Shown here piece by piece: positions 1-5,238 of a stretch of DNA of 6,816 nt (within the stretch, counting starts at the first letter, position 1; each line of letters opens with the position of its first letter). Location of the stretch: positions 1-6,816 of the forward strand of contig JAEZIZ010000053.1 in the NCBI GenBank assembly GCA_023415915.1. The letters run 5' to 3'. The translations under genes were made by a program, and so were the position numbers. This DNA is from Bacillota bacterium (GTDB taxonomy: Bacteria; Bacillota; Clostridia; Christensenellales; SZUA-584). The notes beneath the pieces are model-generated. The model had not been told where the DNA came from and searched no databases. It worked only from the letters and a program-made list of their open reading frames with translations.

Positions 1-82
1 CTCACCTCCCATTATCCGTTTCTTGCCCATAACCATATCACAAATATGTAAAAAATTCTACCCTGTCATGCTTCTGAGGCAA
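1..82 (-). promoter_or_regulatory. Possible promoter and ribosome binding site of a minus-strand gene beyond the left edge
   Basis: On the minus strand, TTGCCT (77-82) and TAGAAT (55-60) are separated by 16 nt, a reasonable sigma-A type promoter. The last ten bases of the window on this strand read GGGAGGTGAG (10 down to 1), which looks like a Shine-Dalgarno sequence. Together they suggest that a gene starts a few bases beyond the left edge, downstream of ileS and transcribed in the same direction. No coding sequence of it is visible, so its identity is unknown. Confidence 0.4.
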
Positions 83-141
83 TATATTAAGCTTTTCTTA
101 AGCATTATACCTTAAACGCTGCGATGGCATTAAAAATGAAC

Positions 142-182
142 AACGCGGCGCATGCTGCGAAAAACAATAGCATGGCCGCGTT
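142..182 (-). terminator. Inverted repeat downstream of ileS, probable terminator
   Basis: The arms AACGCGGC + CATGCT and AGCATG + GCCGCGTT pair over 14 bp with one bulged base and a 12-nt loop (157-168). It begins about 35 nt after the ileS stop codon. Read on the minus strand, the stem is followed after a few bases by CATTTTTAA. That is a plausible but imperfect U-tract, so this may be an intrinsic terminator or simply a stabilising 3' hairpin. On the plus strand the stem is followed by A residues, so it would not terminate in that direction. Confidence 0.6.
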
Positions 183-215
183 AAAAATGCGCTGCGTTTC
201 CACCCGTTTATATCA

Positions 216-3200
216 TTACATCTTCTCGACGCTCAGCACCGCGTTCTCGCCGTTTATATCCCACTGCTTCTCATATCCGGAAAGCGAGTATGCAATGTCG
301 TCGGCCAGCACTTCGCGCTTTATCTCTTCCGCATTGCGGCCGACCACCGCCTGCAGCCTGTCGTTGCCCGAAATGCCGAGCCGTATATGGTCCGTCACCT
401 CAAAGCCCGCTTCCTTGCGCATCGTCTGTATCTTGCTTATCATCTCGCGCACAAAGCCTTCTTCTATAAGCTCCTCAGTCAGCGTAGTTTCTAGTATCAC
501 GCCCACGCCGCCGTAGCTTTCCACCACGTACCCTTCGCGGTGCGTCGGCTCTATCAGCATATCTTCTTCCGCAAGCTCGACCGGCTCGCCGTTTACGGTG
601 AACTTATATACGCCGTCGGACTTCAGCGTGCCGACTACACCCGAGCCGTCCGCTTCCGCAAGGTGCGCGCGTATGCCGTTTAAAAGCCTGCCGTATTTAG
701 GCCCCACCGTTTTAAGCTGCGGCTTTATGCTGTACGATATGAACTCCGAGAGGTCCGCGCCCAGCTTGACGTTCTTTATGTTAAGCTCGCCTTCTATAAG
801 CTCTATATACATATCCCCCAGTGAAGTTATGCCCGAAACATACATCGCGCCTATCGGCTGCCTGTTCTTTATGCCCGCCGTGTTGCGCGCGCTGCGCCCA
901 AGCACCACGACGTCCAGCACCTTGCCCATGCTGTCCTCGAGCGGTTTGTCTATGAGCGACTCGTCCGCTTTTGGGTACTCGCACAGGTGTACGCTCTCGG
1001 GCGCCGTTTTGTCTACGCTGCGCACGAGGTTCTGGTACATCGTCTCCGTCACGAACGGAACAAAAGGCGCGGCCAGCTTGCACATAGTGCTCAATACCGT
1101 ATAAAGCGTCGTAAACGCGTCCACCTTGTCCTGCTCCATTCCCGAGGCCCAGAAGCGGTCGCGGCAGCGGCGCACGTACCAGTTGGAAAGGTCGTCCACG
1201 AACTTATCAAGCTCCCTCGCGGGCTCCGTCAGCCTATATTCGTCAAGGTATTCTGTAACGTTTTTAATAAGCGTATTGAGCCTCGAGAGTATCCATTTAT
1301 CCATCACATTGCCGCCGACGAACTTATGCTTCGTCGGGTCGAAGTCGTCTATGTCGGCGTACAGTATATAAAAAGCGTACGTGTTCCACAGCGTGCCCAT
1401 GAATTTGCGCTGCGCTTCGGATACCGCTTCTTCGTAGAACCTGCTGGGCAGCCACGGCGCGCTGTTCGAATAGAAGTACCAGCGCACGGCATCCGCGCCC
1501 TGCTTATCGAGCACAGCCCACGGGTCCACCACGTTGCCCTTATGCTTGCTCATCTTCTGACCTTCCCTATCCTGTACGTGCCCTAATACTATGCAGTTCT
1601 CGAACGGATTTCTGCCGAACACCACGGTGCTTATCGCAAGCAGCGTATAAAACCACCCGCGCGTCTGGTCTACTGCCTCGCTTATGAAGTCCGCCGGGAA
1701 ACGCTTTTCGAACTCTTCCTTGTTTTCAAACGGATAGTGCCACTGTGCGAACGGCATTGAGCCCGAGTCGTACCAGCAGTCTATTACTTCGCTCACCCGC
1801 TTCATCTCTCCGCCGCACTTGTCGCATTTAAGCGTTATTCTGTCTATGAAAGGCTTGTGCAGCTCTATGTCGTCCGGCACGTTATTGCCTTTTTCCTTTA
1901 GCTCCTCAATTGAGCCTACGACTGTAAAGTGCCCGCAGCCGCACTCCCATACGGGCAGCGGCGTACCCCAGTAACGCTCTCTTGAAAGCCCCCAGTCTAT
2001 TACGTTCTCCAGGAAGTTGCCCATGCGGCCTTCCTTTATATTTTCAGGCAGCCAGCCGATGGCTCTGTTGTTCTTCATCAGCAAATCGCGGACCGCGGTC
2101 ATCTTTACGAACCACGTTGTGCGCGCGTAATAAAGCAGAGGCGTGTCGCACCGCCAGCAGTACGGATAACTGTGCTCGTACTCCCTCTCGGCGTACAGCA
2201 GCCCGCGGTTTTTAAGGTCTTCAATTATATCCTTGTCTGCGTCTTTAACGAACACTCCGGCCCACGGCGTCACTTCCTTGAACCTGCCCTGCTCGTTTAC
2301 CATCTGCACGAACGGCAGCTTATATTTCGAGCCGACTCTAGCGTCGTCCTCACCGAAAGCAGGCGCTATATGCACTATGCCCGACCCGTCGGATAATGTT
2401 ACATAGTCGTCCGTTGTTATAAACCACGCCTTGCTTTCCGCGCCGAAGTCGTAAAGCGGCTCGTATTCCTTATATTCTAGGTCCTTGCCCTTGTATTCTT
2501 CGACTATCTCCGCGCCTTCGCCCAGCACAGAGGGTATAAGCGCTTTGGCCATTATTATGTTCTCGCCCTTATAGCTTACTTTGGCGTACGTTTCATTGGG
2601 GTTTACGCACAATGCAACGTTGGAGGGCAGCGTCCACGGCGTAGTCGTCCACGCCATAAAGTAAGCGTCCTCGCCCATTACCTTGAACTTTACGAATATA
2701 GACGTTTCCTTTACGTCCTTGTAGCCCTGCGCCACCTCGTGCGACGAAAGCGCCGTGCCGCAGCGCGGGCAGTAAGGCACGACTTTATGTCCCTTATAGA
2801 GCAGCCCTTTCTTGTATATCTCCTTTAATGACCACCACACCGACTCGATGTAATTGTTCTCATACGTAATATAAGGATTATCCATGTCCACCCAAAAGCC
2901 TACCCGGTCGGACATCTTCTCCCACTCGCCCTTGTATTTCCAGACGCTCTTCTTGCATTCGGCTATGAACGGCTCCACGCCGTATTTTTCTATTTGGTCC
3001 TTGCCGTCGAGCCCCAGCAGCTTTTCGACCTCGAGCTCTACCGGCAGGCCGTGCGTATCCCAGCCAGCCTTGCGCAGCACGTCGTACCCTCTCATCGTCC
3101 TGTAGCGGGGTATCAGGTCTTTTATGGAGCGCGTCAGTATATGGCCGATATGCGGCTTGCCGTTGGCAGTAGGCGGGCCGTCGTAAAACGTGTAAGGCGG

Positions 3201-3317
3201 CTTGCCCTTGCTCTTCTCGACTGTTTTTTCGAATATTCTGTTTTGTTTCCAGAATTCAAGGACTTCCAGCTCCCTGTCCTTGAAATTCAAGTTTTTGTCT
3301 ACCTGTTTGTAAAGCAT
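216..3317 (-). CDS. ileS: Isoleucyl-tRNA synthetase, long IleRS2 type
   Basis: This cytosolic class I aminoacyl-tRNA synthetase charges tRNA-Ile with isoleucine and edits mischarged valine. The 1033-residue product shows the Rossmann-fold signature HIGH (residues 56-59) in a PPTANGKPHIGH context. The CP1 editing domain carries the Thr-rich AWTTTPWTLPSN segment (222-233) and GSGIVHIAPAFGEDDA (311-326). The KMSKS loop reads KMSKH (588-592). Cys pairs occur at CPRC (183-186), CWRC (387-390), CGCG (459-462) and CDKC (498-501). An anticodon-binding helical domain follows, then a long C-terminal extension. The length of about 1030 residues and the absence of any Cys after residue 780 argue against IleRS1, which is roughly 900-930 residues and ends in a zinc cluster. 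Known IleRS2 enzymes are less sensitive to mupirocin; that property is inferred here. The ATG start is fixed by AGGAG (3324-3328) six bases upstream. A T-box leader controls the gene. Confidence 0.97.
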   Translation of the reverse strand: MLYKQVDKNLNFKDRELEVLEFWKQNRIFEKTVEKSKGKPPYTFYDGPPTANGKPHIGHILTRSIKDLIPRYRTMRGYDVLRKAGWDTHGLPVELEVEKLLGLDGKDQIEKYGVEPFIAECKKSVWKYKGEWEKMSDRVGFWVDMDNPYITYENNYIESVWWSLKEIYKKGLLYKGHKVVPYCPRCGTALSSHEVAQGYKDVKETSIFVKFKVMGEDAYFMAWTTTPWTLPSNVALCVNPNETYAKVSYKGENIIMAKALIPSVLGEGAEIVEEYKGKDLEYKEYEPLYDFGAESKAWFITTDDYVTLSDGSGIVHIAPAFGEDDARVGSKYKLPFVQMVNEQGRFKEVTPWAGVFVKDADKDIIEDLKNRGLLYAEREYEHSYPYCWRCDTPLLYYARTTWFVKMTAVRDLLMKNNRAIGWLPENIKEGRMGNFLENVIDWGLSRERYWGTPLPVWECGCGHFTVVGSIEELKEKGNNVPDDIELHKPFIDRITLKCDKCGGEMKRVSEVIDCWYDSGSMPFAQWHYPFENKEEFEKRFPADFISEAVDQTRGWFYTLLAISTVVFGRNPFENCIVLGHVQDREGQKMSKHKGNVVDPWAVLDKQGADAVRWYFYSNSAPWLPSRFYEEAVSEAQRKFMGTLWNTYAFYILYADIDDFDPTKHKFVGGNVMDKWILSRLNTLIKNVTEYLDEYRLTEPARELDKFVDDLSNWYVRRCRDRFWASGMEQDKVDAFTTLYTVLSTMCKLAAPFVPFVTETMYQNLVRSVDKTAPESVHLCEYPKADESLIDKPLEDSMGKVLDVVVLGRSARNTAGIKNRQPIGAMYVSGITSLGDMYIELIEGELNIKNVKLGADLSEFISYSIKPQLKTVGPKYGRLLNGIRAHLAEADGSGVVGTLKSDGVYKFTVNGEPVELAEEDMLIEPTHREGYVVESYGGVGVILETTLTEELIEEGFVREMISKIQTMRKEAGFEVTDHIRLGISGNDRLQAVVGRNAEEIKREVLADDIAYSLSGYEKQWDINGENAVLSVEKM

Positions 3318-3591
3318 GCGATTCTCCTGGTATTAGTCGTTAAAATAAATAAACGTCCGTCCCTATCGGGGCAAGACGCATCTCTCACGGTACCACCCAA
3401 AATTACGGCGTTATTGCCGCATCTTTTGCGCGCTGTAACGGGCGCTCCCGTCTTTGCTTACTGCAGTTTCGGCAAAGCGGCATGGCAGGCGATAACTCAA
3501 ACGCCGCATGTCGGGGCTTTCACCGTCTCCCCGCTCGCTGTGCAATCAAAGCGATTGAGCCGTGCCCTGCGTCACGGCTTTTATTAATTAT
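3318..3591 (-). promoter_or_regulatory. T-box riboswitch (tRNA-Ile sensing leader) of ileS
   Basis: This leader binds uncharged tRNA and lets transcription continue into ileS when isoleucine is short. The T-box sequence TGGGTGGTACCG lies at 3399-3388. Stem I can be drawn with a lower helix GCAGGGC/GCCTGC (3570-3564 with 3490-3485) and an upper helix CTCAA/TTGAG (3559-3555 with 3500-3496). The internal loop between them contains ATC (3493-3491) followed by a purine, the expected specifier codon for isoleucine. A distal arm with CGGGG/CCCCG and the downstream AGTA...ACGGG/CCCGT...TTACA element match the usual T-box layout. The leader ends in a terminator at 3378-3341. The T-box call is very secure; the exact specifier register is my hand fold. 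Confidence 0.93.
3341..3378 (-). terminator. Conditional intrinsic terminator of the ileS T-box leader
   Basis: On the minus strand, CGTCT pairs with GGACG and CCC with GGG in a slightly interrupted stem (3378-3354), followed by TTTATTTATTTT. It lies directly after the T-box sequence and before the ileS ribosome binding site, where the leader's terminator is expected. Pairing of the T-box bulge with the tRNA acceptor end would favour the competing antiterminator. Confidence 0.75.
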
Positions 3592-3596
3592 CCCCT

Positions 3597-3626
3597 ATTA
3601 TAACGGCTTTAATATATATTTGTAAA
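3597..3626 (-). promoter_or_regulatory. Promoter of the ileS T-box transcript
   Basis: Read on the minus strand, TTTACA (3626-3621) and a perfect TATAAT (3602-3597) are spaced by 18 nt. This places the transcript start near 3590 and gives a leader of about 270 nt, a normal length for a T-box. Confidence 0.7.
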
Positions 3627-3717
3627 GAGCGGAGCTGTTTTGCGCTTGTCTGCAAGATTCCGCTTTGTAATATCATGCCTTATTTATCCTTAATTTTTAT
3701 ATTATGTGAATTTATAT

Positions 3718-3745
3718 TTGCATTATACATAGTATCTTATATAAT
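3718..3745 (+). promoter_or_regulatory. Promoter of the 71-residue membrane protein gene
   Basis: TTGCAT (3718-3723) and a perfect TATAAT (3740-3745) are separated by 16 nt. Transcription would start near 3752, about 46 nt before the ATG at 3798. It is divergent from the ileS promoter, with roughly 90 bases between the two -35 elements that show no other clear feature. Confidence 0.6.
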
Positions 3746-3760
3746 AGTGCTATGCTTTTA

Positions 3761-3773
3761 TAGTGCGGCACTA
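3761..3773 (+). promoter_or_regulatory. Perfect dyad in the 5' UTR, possible operator
   Basis: TAGTGC and GCACTA form a perfect inverted repeat around a single central G. A further copy of TAGTGC sits at 3745-3750, overlapping the end of the -10 box. The position just downstream of the predicted transcript start and before the ribosome binding site suits a repressor operator. The binding protein is unknown. Confidence 0.35.
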
Positions 3774-3797
3774 CATAAATATAAGGAGGGTAATTCA

Positions 3798-4013
3798 ATG
3801 TTGGTCGTTGGTGTTATCTTAACCGCTGTCGGCGCAATCTCCTTGATTTATGGCATCGTAGTGTTCACCAGCCTGATCGCCCCCGTAATAAGCGCGCCTA
3901 ACCTTGCGTTTCTCGGTAATCCCGAATTGTTCTGGATAATCGCAGGGGCAATCGTCGCAATTTTAGGCGTCATACTTATTATAGCGGGCAAAAACAAACC
4001 GGCGAAAAGTTAG
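3798..4013 (+). CDS. Small two-helix membrane protein, 71 residues, unknown function
   Basis: I do not recognise the family. The product has a hydrophobic segment at residues 2-30 (LVVGVILTAVGAISLIYG and onward), a short polar loop with NPE near 41-43, a second helix at about 45-65, and a basic tail KNKPAKS. It is therefore probably a double-spanning membrane protein, with both helices rich in Gly, Ala and Ile. The start at 3798 is chosen because AAGGAGGG lies 7 nt upstream. The reading frame stays open upstream to an ATG at 3675, but that ATG has no Shine-Dalgarno sequence and precedes the predicted promoter. The gene has its own promoter and is followed by a hairpin region. Confidence 0.75.
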   Translation: MLVVGVILTAVGAISLIYGIVVFTSLIAPVISAPNLAFLGNPELFWIIAGAIVAILGVILIIAGKNKPAKS

Positions 4014-4062
4014 CCTGAGTTAATTCATAAGCTTCTCCGGGCAGCATGCTGGGGGAACCGTT

Positions 4063-4104
4063 ACTGCATAGGTTCGCGTTTGGCTTATCTATGCAGTATT
4101 TTAT
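4063..4104 (+). terminator. Hairpin with T-rich tail, terminator or attenuator before the GNAT gene
   Basis: TACTGCATAG (4063-4072) pairs perfectly with CTATGCAGTA (4089-4098) around a 16-nt loop and is followed by TTTTATT. It can end the upstream membrane-protein transcript. GAACC (4056-4060) can instead pair with GGTTC (4072-4076), which places the 5' arm of this hairpin in a loop, so two exclusive folds exist. A weak alternative promoter, TTGGCT (4080-4085) with TATTAA (4102-4107), overlaps the same stretch. Confidence 0.5.
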
Positions 4105-4136
4105 TAAAAGCAACACTACACGCAAAGGAGCTTATT

Positions 4137-4583
4137 ATGGAATATGACATACGAAAGATAAGCGCGTCGGATATACATATAGTAAAGGAGATTTGGGAAG
4201 AGCTTAATAGCATGCACTATGAAAAATCCGACAGCTTCAAGCAGCATTACGCCGGGCAGACGTTTGAGCGGCGCTGCGAAAAGTTTACGCTCATGCCGGA
4301 GGAAGATGTGCTTATCGAAGCCGCGTTTGCAGGCGATAGGCCTGTAGCCTATTGTATATGCAGCATAGATCGCGGCAGGGGCGAAATTGATTCTATCTAT
4401 ATCAAGCCATGCTGCCGCAGGCAGTCGCTAGGTTCCGTACTCGCGCGGCGCGGCATAAACTGGATGAAAAGCCGCGGGTGCAGCGAGATACGCGTTTGCG
4501 TCGCTTGCGGTAACGACGACGCATTCCCCTTCTATGAAAGCCTGGGGTTTTGCAAAAGATTCACCGTATTCGAGCTTTTATAG
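4137..4583 (+). CDS. GNAT-family N-acetyltransferase
   Basis: This 148-residue protein has the Gcn5-related acetyltransferase fold and should transfer an acetyl group from acetyl-CoA to an unknown amine. It opens with YDIRKISASDIHIVKEIW, the usual first strand and helix. Motif A is DSIYIKPCCRRQSLGSVLA (85-103). The acetyl-CoA pyrophosphate loop reads QSLGSV (96-101), with Val where Gly or Ala is usual. Motif B includes Asn126 and FYESLGF (132-138), both typical of the family. Eight Cys residues in 148 is a high count for a cytosolic enzyme. AAAGGAG (4124-4130), six bases upstream, sets the ATG at 4137; a longer frame from TTG 4080 runs through the hairpin and is rejected. The gene stands 123 bases after the membrane-protein gene and may be read from its promoter. 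Confidence 0.88.
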   Translation: MEYDIRKISASDIHIVKEIWEELNSMHYEKSDSFKQHYAGQTFERRCEKFTLMPEEDVLIEAAFAGDRPVAYCICSIDRGRGEIDSIYIKPCCRRQSLGSVLARRGINWMKSRGCSEIRVCVACGNDDAFPFYESLGFCKRFTVFELL

Positions 4584-4606
4584 CGACAAAAGAATCTTTT
4601 TTGCTA
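4581..4606 (+). terminator. Possible terminator overlapping the GNAT stop codon
   Basis: From the TAG stop onward, TAGCGA pairs with TTGCTA (including one G-U pair) and AAAAG with CTTTT around an AAT loop, giving about 11 bp with one bulge. The run of T lies within the 3' arm rather than after the stem, so it is a weak or atypical intrinsic terminator. The next promoter begins directly after it. Confidence 0.4.
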
Positions 4607-4635
4607 TTGCCATATCCCACTATTTGTGATATTAT
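4607..4635 (+). promoter_or_regulatory. Promoter of the TM1266 leader RNA
   Basis: TTGCCA (4607-4612) and TATTAT (4630-4635) are separated by exactly 17 nt. Transcription would start near 4642, at the base of the first hairpin of the leader. This is one of the best promoters in the window. Confidence 0.65.
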
Positions 4636-4641
4636 TCACAT

Positions 4642-4810
4642 AAGATAGGTGCGAGAATTATCTTTCACCGTTCTTAAAAAACATAGACCTGTGCTGACGA
4701 TGCAGATCGAACTAAAGCCCTTTGCTTTAGAGGTCTAAATCGAAAGGCAGTTGTAAAATAGCGTAAGTTTTATTCGCGATTTTTCGACCCGCCTTTCAGG
4801 CGGGTTTTTT
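4642..4810 (+). ncRNA. Structured leader RNA, candidate transcription-terminating riboswitch
   Basis: The leader of about 170 nt lies between a good promoter and an intrinsic terminator, and the next gene starts 24 nt further on. Visible helices are AAGATA/TATCTT (4642-4647 with 4659-4664), TAGACCT/AGGTCTA (4684-4690 with 4731-4737), an inner CGAT/ATCG (4698-4701 with 4706-4709), an inner CTAAAGC/GCTTTAG (4712-4718 with 4724-4730), and AATCG/CGATT (4738-4742 with 4777-4781). The CCTTT loop (4719-4723) can pair with AAAGG (4743-4747) as a pseudoknot. GAAAGGC (4742-4748) can instead pair with GCCTTTC (4791-4797), which would destroy the terminator. It resembles no riboswitch class I can name. 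An independent small RNA is the main alternative. Confidence 0.6.
4787..4810 (+). terminator. Intrinsic terminator inside the TM1266 leader
   Basis: ACCCGCCT (4787-4794) and AGGCGGGT (4798-4805) form a perfect 8-bp GC-rich stem with a 3-nt loop, followed by six T residues. It sits 24 nt before the TM1266 start codon and 12 nt before its AGGAG. Since no second promoter of standard size fits in between, readthrough is needed to express the gene from the visible promoter. Confidence 0.9.
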
Positions 4811-4834
4811 GATTAATAAATCAGGAGAAGTCTT

Positions 4835-5086
4835 ATGAAACGTATAGCGGTAATAAGCGCGATACTCGAAAACCCGGAGCTTTCCCAGGGCGAATTGAAC
4901 GCGCTCGTCGCGAGCTTTAAGGGCATAGTTAAGGGGCGTATGGGGCTGCCTTTGCCCGAATACGGCGCATCGGTGATAACGATAGTGCTTGCAGGCGAAC
5001 TTGACGAGATAAACAGCTTAACGGGCAGGATAGGCGCGCTTAAAGACGTCCAGGTGAAAACGTCGATATCCAAAAAAGAAATATAA
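4835..5086 (+). CDS. TM1266-family putative regulator associated with iron-only hydrogenase systems
   Basis: This 83-residue protein is a small ACT-like/NikR C-terminal-like domain protein. It begins MKRIAVISAILENP, then shows the family signature KGRMGLPLPEYG (33-44), the strand ASVITIVLAGELDEIN (45-60), SLTGRIGALKDVQVKTSISK (61-80) and a short end. Its length matches the family, which is around 80-85 residues. Family members often lie near the [FeFe]-hydrogenase maturation genes hydE, hydF and hydG and are annotated as putative regulators. No DNA-binding domain is visible, so it may act through a ligand or partner, perhaps a metal or small molecule; that is inference. AGGAG (4823-4827), seven bases upstream, fixes the ATG. 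The gene is preceded by a conditional terminator and followed by a substrate-binding lipoprotein gene rather than by hydrogenase genes. Confidence 0.85.
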   Translation: MKRIAVISAILENPELSQGELNALVASFKGIVKGRMGLPLPEYGASVITIVLAGELDEINSLTGRIGALKDVQVKTSISKKEI

Positions 5087-5115
5087 CGCAAGCATAAACG
5101 ATTGTTGTTAAAGGG

Positions 5116-5136
5116 AAGAATCATACGGGTTCTTTT
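5116..5136 (+). terminator. Weak hairpin with T-tail after the TM1266 gene
   Basis: AAGAATC (5116-5122) pairs with GGTTCTT (5128-5134), with one G-U pair and a 5-nt loop, and the 3' arm runs into TTTT. The stem is AT-rich, so termination would be partial at best and readthrough into the lipoprotein gene is plausible. Confidence 0.35.
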
Positions 5137-5175
5137 AGCGAACAAATATATTTACACCCCATATCAAGATTTTGC

Positions 5176-5190
5176 GGCCAGATGCTGGCC
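5176..5190 (+). other. Compact hairpin or dyad upstream of the lipoprotein gene
   Basis: GGCCAG and CTGGCC form a perfect 6-bp inverted repeat with an ATG spacer, about 50 nt before the start codon. No T-run follows, so it is not a standard terminator. It could be an operator, an mRNA-stabilising hairpin or a processing site. I found no convincing promoter in 5087-5238. Confidence 0.35.
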
Positions 5191-5238
5191 TGTAATTTAA
5201 ATAATGTTTAGAGCTTTATGCTCGGGAAGGAATTTGAC

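Noticed and set aside
72..120. Direct repeat TTAAGC-TTTTC-TTAAGC and a TATAAT-like box near the left end
   Set aside because: The repeat is short and AT-rich and no convincing -35 hexamer lies at the right distance.
124..3587. Long plus-strand open frames opposite ileS and its leader, for example 987-1586 and 2994-3587
   Set aside because: They are antisense shadows of a complete, motif-rich synthetase and its T-box leader. They show no ribosome binding sites and no recognisable domains.
3646..3673. Possible second plus-strand promoter TTGTCT-16-TAATAT
   Set aside because: Both hexamers match consensus at only four of six positions and a clearly better promoter lies just downstream.
3675..3797. 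N-terminal extension of the small membrane protein to ATG 3675
   Set aside because: There is no Shine-Dalgarno sequence at 3675 and the predicted promoter (3718-3745) lies inside the extension. Its hydrophobic translation is what AT-rich DNA gives by chance, and AAGGAGGG sits correctly before ATG 3798.
4648..4669. GGTG/CACC pairing as a pseudoknot on the first leader hairpin
   Set aside because: The connecting loops would be 0 and 1 nt, too short to span the helices. It can only be an alternative to the AAGATA/TATCTT stem.
4642..4810. Leader RNA as 6S RNA, SRP RNA, tmRNA or a named riboswitch (TPP, cobalamin, lysine, SAM, preQ1, c-di-GMP, NiCo)
   Set aside because: I could not find the conserved core motifs of these classes. 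The 6S alternative fails because the 5' and 3' ends do not form the long closing stem.
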